A DNA stretch of 64,000 nucleotides from Cristatella mucedo (taxonomy: Eukaryota > Bryozoa > Phylactolaemata > Cristatellidae). The DNA lies in the NCBI GenBank assembly GCA_009760855.2, contig WPIO01000372.1, positions 1-64,000 on the forward strand, read 5' to 3'. A program made the position numbers and the translations under genes. The notes beneath the pieces were generated by a model, which was given only the letters and a program-made list of their open reading frames with translations, did not search any database and had not been told where the DNA came from. This document shows, piece by piece, positions 1 through 10,167 of this stretch (position 1 is its first letter; each line of letters begins with the position of its first letter).

Positions 1-870
1 CCGACATGCAGATTTGAAGTTTCAAGTTATTCTGCGATCTGCTGCGAACTCGTGCGAAGAGTGTTTTTTACGTGCGAAAGCCTTGAAACAAGCTGCAGCA
101 CTTTGCTGCCAGCCAGCCCACGCTCCGACATGCAGATTTGAAGTTTCTACATATTCCGCGATCTGCTGCGATCTCGTGCGAAACGTGTTATTTACGTGCG
201 AAATGCTTGAAACAAGGTGCAGCACTCTGTTGCCAGCCAGCTCACGCTCCGACATGCAGATTTGAAGTTTCTAGATATTCCGGGATCTTCTGGGAACTCG
301 TGCGAAATGTGTTATTTACGTGCGAAAAGCTTAAAACAAGGTGAAGCACTCTGCTGCCAGCCAGCCCACGCTCCGACATGCAGATTTGAAGTTTCTAGAC
401 ATTCCGCGATCTGCTGCGAACTCGTGCGAAATGTGTTATTTTCGTGCGAAATACTTGAAACAACGTGCAGCACTCTGCTGCCAGCAAGCTCACGCTCCGA
501 CATGCAGCTTTAAAGTTCCTAGATATTCCGCGATCTGCTGCGAACTCGTGCGAAATGTGTTATTTCCGTTCAAATCGCTTAAACCACGTGCAGCACTCTG
601 TTGCTAGCCAGCACACACTCCGACATGCAGATTTAAAGTTTCTAGATATTCCGGGATCTGCTGGGAACTCGTGCGAAATGTGTTATTTACACGCCAAATG
701 CTTGAAACAAGGTGAAGCACTCAGGTGACAGCCAGCTCACACTCCGACATGCAGATTTAAAGTTTCTAGATATTCCGGGATCTGCTGGGAACTCGTGCGA
801 AATGTGTTATTTACGTGCGAAAAGCTAGAAACAAGGTGAAGCACTCAGGTGACAGCCAGCGCACACTCCG
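1..870. repeat. Cassette delta, copy 1 (pairs with 4,465-5,334)
   Basis: The order of rare markers matches 4,465-5,334 at a constant offset of 4,464 bp, exactly 36 x 124. Shared markers in order: TTCAAGTTATTCTGCG; GAAGAGTGTTTTTTACG; CAAGCTGCAGCACTTTGC; GGGATCTTCTGGGAAC; TCTAGACATTCCGCG; CATGCAGCTTTAAAG; TCAAATCGCTT; then a GGTGACAGCC monomer. The copies diverge after about base 870. The left end is outside the window. Confidence 0.85.
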
Positions 871-3800
871 ACAAGCAGATTTAAAGTTTCTAGATATTCC
901 GGGATCTGCTGGGAACTCGTGCGAAATGTGTTATTTACGTGCGAAAAGCTAAAAAAACAAGGTGAAGCACTCTGGTGACAGCCAGCGCACGCTCCGACAT
1001 GCAGATTTGAAGTTTCTAGATATTCCGCGATCTGCTGCGAACTCGTGCGAAATGTGTTATTTACGTGCCAAATGCTTGAAACAAGGTGAAGCACTCAGGT
1101 GACAGCCAGCGCACACTCCGACATGCAGATTTAAAGTTTCTAGATATTCCGCGATCTGCTGCGAACTCGTGCGAAATGTGTTATTTCCGTGCGAAAAGCT
1201 TGAAACAAGGTGAAGCACTCTGCTGCCAGCCAGCTCACGCTCCGACATGCAGATTTAAAGTTTCTAGATATTCCGCGATCTGCTGCGAACTCGTGCGAAA
1301 TGTGTTATTTACGTGCGAAATGCTTGAAACAAGGTGAAGCACTCTGCTGCCAGCCAGCCCACGCTCCGACATGCAGATTTGAAGTTTCTAGACATTCCGC
1401 CATCTGCTGCTGGAACTCGTGCGAAATGTGTTATTCGAGTGGGAAATGCTCAAAACAAGGTGCAGCACTCTGCTGCCAGCCAGCTCACGCTCCGACATGC
1501 AGATTTGAAGTTTCTAGATATTCCGCGATCTGCTGCGAACTCGTGCGAAATGTGTTATTTACGTGCGAAAAGCTAGAAACAAGGTGAAGCACTCAGGTGA
1601 CAGCCAGTGCACGCTCCGACATGCAGATTTGAAGTTTCTAGATATTCCGGGATCTGCTGGGAACTCGTGCGAAATGTGTTATTTACGTGCGAAAAGCTAG
1701 AAACAAGGTGAAGCACTCAGGTGACAGCCAGCGCACGCTCCGACATGCAGATTTGAAGTTTCTAGATATTCCGCGATCTGCTGCGAACTCGTGCGAAATG
1801 TGTTATTTACGTGCGAAATGCTTGAAACAAGGTGAAGCACTCAGGTGACAGCCAGCACACGCTCCGACATGCAGATTTTAACTTTCTAAATATTTAGCGA
1901 TCTGCTACGAACTCGTGCAAAATGTGTTATTCGAGTGCGAAATGCTCAAAACAAGGTGCAGCACTCTGCTGCCAGCCAGCTCACGCTCCGACATGCAGAT
2001 TTAAAGTTTCTAGATATTCTGCGATCAGCTGCGAACTCGTGCGAAATGTTTTATTTACGTGCAAAAAGCTTGAAACAAGATGAAGCCCTTTGGTGACAGC
2101 CAGCGCGCGCTCCAACATGTAGATTTAAAGCTTCTAGATATTCCGTGATCTGCTGGGAACTCGTGCAAAATGTGTTATTTGAGTGCGAAATGCTTAAAAC
2201 AAGGTACAGCACTCTGCTGCCAGCCAGCGCACGCTCCGACATGCAGATTTGAAGTTTCTAGATTTCCGCGATCTGCTGCGAACTCGTGCGAAATGTGTTA
2301 TTTACGCGCCAAATGCTTGAAACATGATGCAGCACTCTGCAGCTAGCCAGCTCACACTCCGACACCTAGATTTGAAGTTTCTAGATATTCCGCGATCTGC
2401 TGCGAAATCGTGCAAAATGTGTTATTTCCGTGCAAAATGCTTAAAACAAGGAGCAGCACTCTGCTGCCAGCCAGCTCACGCTGCGACATGTAGATTTGAA
2501 GTTTCTAGATATTCCGCGATCTGCTGCAAACTCGTGCGAAATGTGTTTTTTACGTTCAAAACGCTTGAACCAGGTGCAGCACTCTGTTGGCAGCCAGCGC
2601 ATGCTCCGACATGCAGATTTGAAGTTTCTAGATATTCCGCGATCTGCTGCAAACTCGTGCGAAATGTGTTATTTACGTTCAAAACGCTTGAACCAGGTGC
2701 AGCACTCTGTTGCCAGCCAGCACACACTCCGACATGCAGATTTAATGTTTCTGGTTATTCAGCGATCTGCTGCGAACTCGTGCGAAATGTGTTATTCGAG
2801 TCCGAAATGCTCAAAATAAGGTGCAGCACTCAGCTGCCAGCCAGCTCACGTTCCGACATGTAGATTTGAAGTTCCTAGATATTCGGCGTTCTACTGTGAA
2901 CTCGTGCGAAATGTGTTATTTACTTGCGAAATGCTTGAAACGAGGTGCAGTACTTTGCAGCCAGCCAGCGCACGCTCCGACAAGCAGATTTGAAGTTTCT
3001 GGATATTCCGCGATCTGCTGCGAACTCGTACGAAATGTGTTATTCGAGTGGGAAATGCTCAAAACAAGGTGAAGCACTCTGCTGCCAGCCAGCCCACGCT
3101 CCGACATGCAGATTTGAAGTTTCAAGATATTCTGCGATCTGCTGCGAACTCGTGCGAAATGTGTTATTTACGTGCGAAATACTTGAAACAAGGTGCAGCA
3201 CTCTGCTGCCAGCAAGCTCACGCTCCGACATGCAGATTTAAAGTTCCTAGATATTCCTCGATCTGCTGCGAACTCGTGCGAAATGTGTTATTTACGTTCA
3301 AAACGCTTGAACCAGGTGCAGCACTCTGTTGCCAGCCAGCACACACTCCGACATGCAGATTTAAAGTTTCTAGATATTCCGGGATCTGCTGGGAACTCGT
3401 ACGAAATGTGTTATTTACGTGCGAAAATCTAGAAACAAGGTGAAGCACTCTGGTGATAGCCAGCGCACGCTCCGACATGCAGATTTGAAGTTTCTAGATA
3501 TTCCGCGATCTGCTGCGAACTCGTGCGAAATGTGTTATTCAAGTGCGAAATGCTCAAATCAAGGTTCGGCACTCTGCTGCAAGCCGGCGCACACTCCGAC
3601 ATGCAGATTTGAAGTTTGTAGATATTCAGCGATCTGCTGCGAACTCGTGCGAAATGTGTTATTTACGTGCGAAAAGCTTAAAACAAGGTGAAGCCCTTAC
3701 GTGACAGCAAGCTCACGCTCCGACATGCAGATTTAAAGTTCCTAGATATTCCGCGATCTGCTGCAAACTCGTGCGAAATATGTTATTTCCTTGCGAAAAG

Positions 3801-3899
3801 CTTGAAACAAGGTGAAGCACTCTGCTGTCAGCCAGCACACGCTCCGACGAGAAGAATTTGAAGTTTCTAGTTATTCCGCGATCTGCTGCGAACTCGTGC

Positions 3900-4330
3900 G
3901 AAATGTGTTATTCGAGTCCGAAATGCTCAAAATAAGGTGCAGCACTCAACATCCAGCCAGCTCACGCTCCGACATGTAGATTTGAAGTTCCTAGATATTC
4001 GGCGTTCTACTGTGAACTCGTGCGAAATGTGTTATTTACGTGCGAAATACTTGAAACAAGGTGCAGCCCTATGCTGTCAGCCAGCACACGCTCCGATGAG
4101 CAGATTTGAAGTTTCTAGTTATTCCGCGATCTGCTGCGAACTCGTGCGAAATGTGTTATTCGAGTCCGAAATGCTCAAAATAAGGTGCAGCACTCAACAT
4201 CCAGCCAGCTCACGCTCCGACATGTAGATTTGAAGTTCCTAGATATTCGGCGTTCTACTGTGAACTCGTGCGAAATGTGTTATATACGTGCGAAATGCTT
4301 GAAACAAGGTGCAGTACTTTGCAGCCAGCT
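3900..4330. repeat. Dimeric (248-bp) higher-order repeat, site 1
   Basis: Two monomer types alternate. One has ATGTAGATTTGAAG, TCCTAGATATTCGGCG and TTCTACTGTGAAC. The other has GAGCAGATTTGAAG, TCTAGTTATTCCGCG and TTCGAGTCCG with AAAATAAGG. The landmark GGCGTTCTAC falls at 4,001 and 4,249, exactly 248 bp apart. Confidence 0.85.
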
Positions 4331-4464
4331 AGCTCACGCTCCGACGAGCAGATTTGAAGTTTCTGGATATTCCGCGATCTGCTGCGAACTCGTGCGAAAT
4401 GTGTTATTCGAGTGCGAAATGCTCAAAACAAGGTGCAGCACTCTGCTGCCAGCCAGCTCACGCT

Positions 4465-5334
4465 CCGACATGCAGATTGGAAGTTTCAAGTTATTCTGCG
4501 ATCTGCTGCGAACTCGTGCGAAGAGTGTTTTTTACGTGCGAAACGCTTGAAACAAGCTGCAGCACTTTGCTGCCAGCCAGCCCACGCTCTGACATGCAGA
4601 TTTGAAGTTTCTAGATATTCCGCGATCTGCTGCGATCTCGTGCGAAATGTGTTATTGACGTTCGAAATGCTTGAAACAAGGTGCAGCACTCTGTTGCCAG
4701 CCAGCTCATGCTCCGACATGCAGATTTGAAGTTTCTAGATATTCCGGGATCTTCTGGGAACTCGTGCGAAATGTGTTATTTACGTGCGAAAAGCTTAAAA
4801 CAAGGTGAAGCACTCTGCTGCCAGCCAGCCCACGCTCCGACATGCAGATTTGAAGTTTCTAGACATTCCGCGATCTGCTGCGAACTCGTGCGAAATGTGT
4901 TATTTACGTGCGAAATACTTGAAACAACGTGCAGCACTCTGCTGCCAGCAAGCTCAGGCTCCGACATGCAGCTTTAAAGTTCCTAGATATTCAGCGATCT
5001 GCTGCGAACTCGTGGGAAATGTGTTGTTTACGTTCAAATCGCTTGAACCACGTGCAGCACTCTGTTGCTAGCCAGCACACACTCCGACATGCAGATTTAA
5101 AGTTTCTAGATATTCCGGGATCTGCTGGGAACTCGTGCGAAATGTGTTATTTACGCGCCAAATGCTTGAAACAAGGTGAAGCACTCAGGTGACAGCCAGC
5201 GCACACTCCGACATGCAGATTTAAAGTTTCTAGATGTTCCGGGATCTGCTGGGAACTCGTGCGAAATGTGTTATTTACGTGCAAAAAGCTAGAAACAATG
5301 TGAAGCACTCAGGTGACAGCCAGCGCACCCTCCG
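4465..5334. repeat. Cassette delta, copy 2 (pairs with 1-870)
   Basis: Same subtype order as the window start, seven monomers long, with a few private changes: ATTGGAAG at about 4,476, GCTCAGGCTCC at about 4,953 and GTGTTGTTTACG at about 5,021. Partial copies of this marker order (CTCTGACATG, then TTATTGACGTTCG, then TGTAGCCAGCC, then GGGATCTTCTGGG) also occur near 12.74-13.2, 38.6-39.2 and 57.3-57.8 kb. Confidence 0.85.
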
Positions 5335-5449
5335 ACATGCAGATTTGAAGTTTCTAGATATTCCGCGATCTGCTGCGAACTCGTGCGAAATGTGTTATTC
5401 GAGTGCGAAATGCTTGAAACAAGGTGCAGCACTATGCTGCCAGCCAAAG

Positions 5450-7430
5450 CACGCTCCGACATGCAGATTTAAAGTTTCTAGATATTCTGCGATCAGCTGC
5501 GAACTCGTGCGAAACGTGTTATTTACGTGCGAAATGCTTGAAACAAGGTGCAGCACTCTGCTGCCAGCCAGCGCACGCTCCGACATGCAGATTTAAAGTT
5601 TCTAGATATTCCGTGATCTGCTTGCGAACTCGTGCGAAATGTGTTATTTACGTGCGAAATGCTTGAAACAAGGTGCAGCACTCTGCTGCCAGCCAGCGCA
5701 CGCTCCGACATGCAGATTTGAAGTTTCTAGACATTCCGCGATCTGCTGCGAACTCGTGCGAAATGTGTTATTTACGTGCGAAATGCTTGAAACAAGGTGC
5801 AGCACTCTGCTGCCAGCCAGCGTACGCTCCGACAAGCAGATTTGAAGTTTCTAGATATTCCGCGATCTGCCGCGAACTCGTGCGAAATGTGTTATTTACG
5901 TGCGAAATGCTTTAAACAAGGTGCAGCACTCTGCAGCCAGCCAGCGCACGCTCCGACATGCAGATTTGAAGTTTCTAGATATTCCGCGATCTGCTGCGAA
6001 CTCGTGCGAAATGTGTTATTTACGTGCGAAATGCTCAAAACAAGGTGCAGCACTCTGCTGCCAGCCAGCGCACGCTCCGACATGCAGATTTGAAGTTTCT
6101 AGATATTCCGCGATCTGCTGCGAACTCGTGCGAAATGTGTGTTATTCGAGTGCGAAATGCTCAAAACAAGGTGCAGCACTCTGCTGCAGCCAGCGCACAC
6201 TCCGACATGCAGATTTGAAGTTTCTAGATATTCAGCGATCTGCTGCGAACTCGTGCGAAATGTGTTATTTACGTGCGAAATTCTTGAAACACAAGGTGCA
6301 GCACTCTGCTGCAGTGCTAGCCAGCCAGCGCACGCTCCGACGAGCAGATTTGAAGTTTCTGGTTATTCCGCGATCTGCTGCGAACTCGTGCGAAATGTGT
6401 TATTCGAGTGCGAAATGCTCAAAACAAGGTGCAGCACTCTGCTGCCAGCCAGCTCACGCTCCGACATGCAGATTTGAACTTTCTAGATATTCGGCGATCT
6501 GCTGCGAACTCGTGCGAAACGTGTTATTTACGTGCGAAATTCTTTACACAAGGTGCAGCACTCTGCTGCTGCCAGCCAGCGCACGCTCCGACGAGCAGAT
6601 TTGAAGTTTCTGGATATTCCGCGATCTGCTGCGAACTCGTGCGAAATGTGTTATTCGAGTGCGAAATGCTCAAAACAAGGTGCAGCACTCTGCTGCCAGC
6701 CAGCGCACGCTCCGACATGCAGATTTGAAGTTTCTAGATATTCAGCGATCTGCTGCGAACTCGTGCGAAATGTGTTATTTACGTGCGAAATGCTTGAAAC
6801 AAGGTACAGCACTCTGCTGCCAGCCAGTGCTCACTCCGACATGCAGATTTAAAGTTTCTAGATATTCCGCGATCTGCTGCGATTTCGTGCGAAATGTGGT
6901 ATTTACGTGCGAAATGCTTGAAACAAGGTGCAGCACTCTGCTGCCAGCCAGCGCACGCTCCGACATGCAGATTTGAAGTTTCTAGATATTCCGCGATCTG
7001 CTGCGAACTCGTGCGAAATGTGTTATTTACGTGCGAAATGCTTGAAACAAGGTACAGCACTCTGCTGCCAGCCAGCGCTCACTCCGACATGCAGATTTAA
7101 AGTATCTAGATATTCCGGGATCTGCTGGGAACTCGTGCGAAATGTGTTATTTGCGTGCGAAATGCTTGAAACAAGGTGCAGCACTCTGCTGCCAGCCAGC
7201 GCACGCTCCGACATGCAGATTTGAAGTTTCTGGATATTCCGCGATCTGCTGCGAACTCGTGCGAAATGTGTTATTTACGTGCGAAATGCTTTAAACAAGG
7301 TGCAGCACTCTGCTGCCAGCCAGCTCACGCTCCGACATGCAGATTTGAAGTTTCTAGATATTCCGCGATCTGCTGCGAACTCGTGCGAAACGTGTTATTT
7401 ACGTGCGAAATGCTTTAAACAAGGTGCAGC
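5450..7430. repeat. Homogenised zone 1a
   Basis: Consecutive near-reference monomers. Variation is mostly GCTCACGC versus GCGCACGC (positions 22-29), ATTTGAAG versus ATTTAAAG, and TTTACGTGCG versus TTCGAGTGCG. Small indels cluster at about 6,140 (extra GT), 6,186 and 6,292, followed by the expanded monomer at 6,298-6,430. Confidence 0.8.
6298..6430. repeat. Expanded monomer (133 bp, +9)
   Basis: Nine extra bases sit inside the GCTGCCAGCC segment, which reads CTGCTGCAGTGCTAGCCAGC. Local CTG/GCAG/CCAG micro-repeats suggest slippage. The next monomer has a separate extra GCT triplet (CTGCTGCTGCC, about 6,565). Confidence 0.85.
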
Positions 7431-8290
7431 ACTCTGCTGTCAGCCAGAGCACGCTCCGACAAGAAGATTTGAAGTTTCTAATTACTCGGCGATCTACTGC
7501 GAACTCGTGCGACATGTGTCATTCGAGTCCGAAATGCTCAAAATAAGGTGCAGCACTCAGCTGCCAGCCAGCTCACGCTCCGACATGTAGATTTGAAGTT
7601 CCTAGATATTCGGCGTTCTACTGTGAACTCGTGCGAAATGTGTTATTTACGTGCGAAATGCTTAAAACAAGGTGAAGCCCTTTGGTGACAGCCAGCCCAC
7701 TCTCCGACGAGCAGATTTGAAGTTTCTAGATATTACGTGATCTGCTGGGAACTCGTGCAAAATGGGTTAATCGAGTGCGAAAAGCTTGAAACAAGGTACA
7801 GCACTCTGCTGCCAGCCAGCCCACACTCCGACACCGAGATTTGAAGTTTCTAGATATTCCGGGATCTGCTGGGAACTCGTGCGAAATGTGTCATTTACGT
7901 GCGAAAAGCTTGAAACAAGGTGAAGCACTCTGGTGACAGCCAGCTCACGCTCCGACGTGCAGATTTGAAGTTTCTAGATATTCCGCGATCTGCTGCGAAC
8001 TCGTGCGAAATGTGTTATTCGAGTGCGAAATGCTTGAAACAAGGTGCAGCACTCTGCTGCCAGCCGGCGCACGCTCCGACATGCAGATTTAAAGTTTCTA
8101 GATATTTTGCGATCAGCTGCGAACTCGTGCGAAACGTGTTATTCGAGTGCGAAATGCTCAAATCAAGGTTTGGCACTCTGCTGCAAGCCGGCGCACACTC
8201 CGACATGCACATTTGAAGTTTGTAGATATTCAGCGATCTGCTGGGAACTCGTGCGAAATGTGTTATTTACGTGCGAAAAGCTTGAAACAA
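7430..8290. repeat. Cassette alpha, copy 1
   Basis: Seven-monomer block with rare markers in fixed order: TTCGAGTCCG/AAAATAAGG; GGCGTTCTACTGTG at 7,612; CCCACTCTCCGACGAG; ATTACGTGATC at about 7,733; ATGGGTTAATCGAG; CTCCGACGTGCAG; ATATTTTGCGATCAGC; CAAATCAAGGTTTGGCAC; TTTGTAGATATTCAGCG. The same order occurs at 14,141-15,001 (offset 6,711) and 28,366-29,160 (offset 20,936). This is long-range duplication of a block, not independent variation. Confidence 0.85.
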
Positions 8291-8417
8291 GGTGCAGCAC
8301 TCTGCTGCCAGCCAGCTCACGCTCCGACATGCAGATTTGAAGTTTCTAGATATTCCGCGATCTGCTGCGAACTCGTGCTAAATGTGTTATTTACGTGCGA
8401 AAAGCTTGAAACAAGGT

Positions 8418-8504
8418 GAAGCACTCTGCTGTCAGCCAGCGTACGCTCCGACAAGCAGATTTAAAGTTTCTGGTTATTCAGCGATCTGCTGCGCAAAACA
8501 AGGT
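8418..8504. repeat. Truncated monomer (87 bp, 37-bp deletion)
   Basis: The sequence passes from GATCTGCTGCG (about position 76) straight to CAAAACAAGG (about 114), losing 37 bp that include both TGCGAA-containing repeats at 83 and 103. The upstream part is a TCTGGTTATTCAGCG subtype. The lost interval lies between short GCG-type matches. Confidence 0.9.
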
Positions 8505-8859
8505 GCAGCACTCTGCTGACAGCCAGCGCACGCTCCGACATGCAGATTTAAAGTTTCTAGATATTCCGCGATCTGCTGCGAACTCGTGCGAAATGTGTTA
8601 TTCGAGAGCGAAATGCTTGAAACAAGGTGCAGCACTCTGCTGCCAGCCAGCTCACGCTCCGACATGCAGGTTTAAAGTTTCTAGATATTCTGCGATCTGC
8701 TGGGAACTCGTGCGAAATGTGTTATTTACGTGCGAAAGGCTTGAAACCAGGTGCAGCACTCTGCAGCCAGCCAGCACCCGCTCCGACATGCAGATTTGAA
8801 GTTTCTAGATATTCCGCGATCTGCTGCTAACTCTTGCGAAACGTGTTATTTACGTGCGA

Positions 8860-9735
8860 AATGCTTTAAAAAAGGTGCAGCACTCAGCTGCGAGCAAGCG
8901 CACGCTCCGACATGCAGATTTGAAGTGTCTACATATTCCGCGATCTCCTGCGAACTCGTGCGAAACGTGTTATTTACGTGCGAAATGCTTTAAACAAGGT
9001 GCAGCACTCTGCTGCCAGCCAGCGCACGCTCCGACATGCAGATTTGAAGTTTCTAGATATTCCGCAATCTGCTGCGAACTCGTGCGAAACGTGTTATTTA
9101 CGTGCGAAATGCTTTAAACAAGGTGCAGCACTCTGCTGCCAGCCAGCGCACGCTCCGACTTGCAGATTTGAAGTTTCTAGATATTCCGCAATCTGCTGCG
9201 AACTCGTGCGAATCGTGTTATTTACGTGCGAAATGCTTTAAACATGGTGCAGCACTCTGCTGCCAGCCAGGGCACGCTCCGACAAGCAGATTTGAAGTTT
9301 CTACATATTCCGCGATCTGCTGCGAACTCGTGCGAAATGTGTTTTTTGCGTGCGAAATGCTTTAAACAAGGTGCAGCACTCTGCTGCCAGCCAGCGCACG
9401 CTCCGACATGCAGATTTGAAGTTTCTAGATATTCCGCGATCTGCTGCGAACTCGTGCGAAATGTGTTATTTACGTGCGAAATGCTTTAAACAAGGTGCAG
9501 CACTCTGCTGCCAGCCAGCGCACGCTCCGACATGCAGATTTGAAGTTTCTAGATATTCCGCGATCTGCTGCGAACTCGTGCGAAACGTGTTATTTACGTG
9601 CGAAATGCTTTAAACATGGTGCAGCACTCTGCTGCCAGTCAGCGCACGCTCCGACAAGCAGATTTGAAGTTTCTACATATTCCGCGATCTGGTGCGAACT
9701 CGTGCGAAACGTGTTATTTACGTGCGAAATGCTTC
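8860..9735. repeat. Run of seven GCTTTAAAC-subtype monomers
   Basis: Seven consecutive monomers carry GCTTTAAAC instead of GCTTGAAAC (position 115), often with GCGAAACGTGTT in place of GCGAAATGTGTT. They occur at strict 124-bp spacing near 8,866, 8,990, 9,114, 9,238, 9,362, 9,486 and 9,610. Two of them also share GACAAGCAG and TCTACATATTCC. This looks like a recent local expansion of one subtype, partly as dimers or trimers. Confidence 0.8.
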
Positions 9736-10116
9736 AAAACAAGGTGCAGCACTCTGCTGCCAGCCAGCTCACGCTCCGACATGCAGATTTGAAGTTTCTA
9801 GATATTCCGCGATCTGCTGCGAACTCGTGCGAAATGTGTTATTTACGTGCGAAATGCTTGAAACAAGGTGCAGCACTCTGCTGCCAGCCAGCACACGCTC
9901 CGACATGCAGATTTGAAGTTTCTAGATGTCTGCGATCTGCTGCGAACTCGTGCGAAATGTGTTATTTACGTGCGAAATGCTTGAAACAAGGTGCAGCACT
10001 CTGCTGCCAGCCAGCTCACGCTCCGACATGCAGATTTGAAGTTTCTAGATATTCGGCGATCTGCTGCGAACTCGTGCGAAATGTGTTATTTACGTGCGAA
10101 ATGCTTAAAACAAGGT

Positions 10117-10167
10117 GCAGCACTCTGCAAAATGTGTTATTTACGTGCGAAATGCTTGAAACAAGGT
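10117..10167. repeat. Truncated monomer (51 bp, 73-bp deletion)
   Basis: GCAGCACTCTGC (1-12) is followed directly by AAAATGTGTTATT (from about 86). The join uses a C that also precedes AAAATG in the GTGCAAAATG subtype, so one parent was probably that subtype. Confidence 0.92.

Larger units (their letters stand above)
1..5450. repeat. Variant zone 1: diverged, ordered monomer subtypes
   Basis: Most monomers here depart from the reference at several linked sites. Recurrent subtypes include GGTGACAGCC replacing positions 11-20, CCGGGATCT with CTGGGAAC (65 and 75 both G), TTCGAGTCCG in place of TTTACGTGCG, AAAATAAGG near the end, and TCCTAGATATTCGGCG with CTACTGTGAAC. A run of GGTGACAGCC monomers occupies about 715-1,110 and 1,590-1,860. 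The left part is duplicated at exactly 36 monomers' distance. Confidence 0.85.

Noticed and set aside
5900..6604. 234-codon open frame with repeated Cys-containing peptide units
   Set aside because: Same explanation: small indels at about 6,140, 6,186, 6,292 and 6,310 shift the frame past the usual TGA in ATTTGAAG. The peptide repeat mirrors the DNA repeat and is not evidence of a repeat protein.
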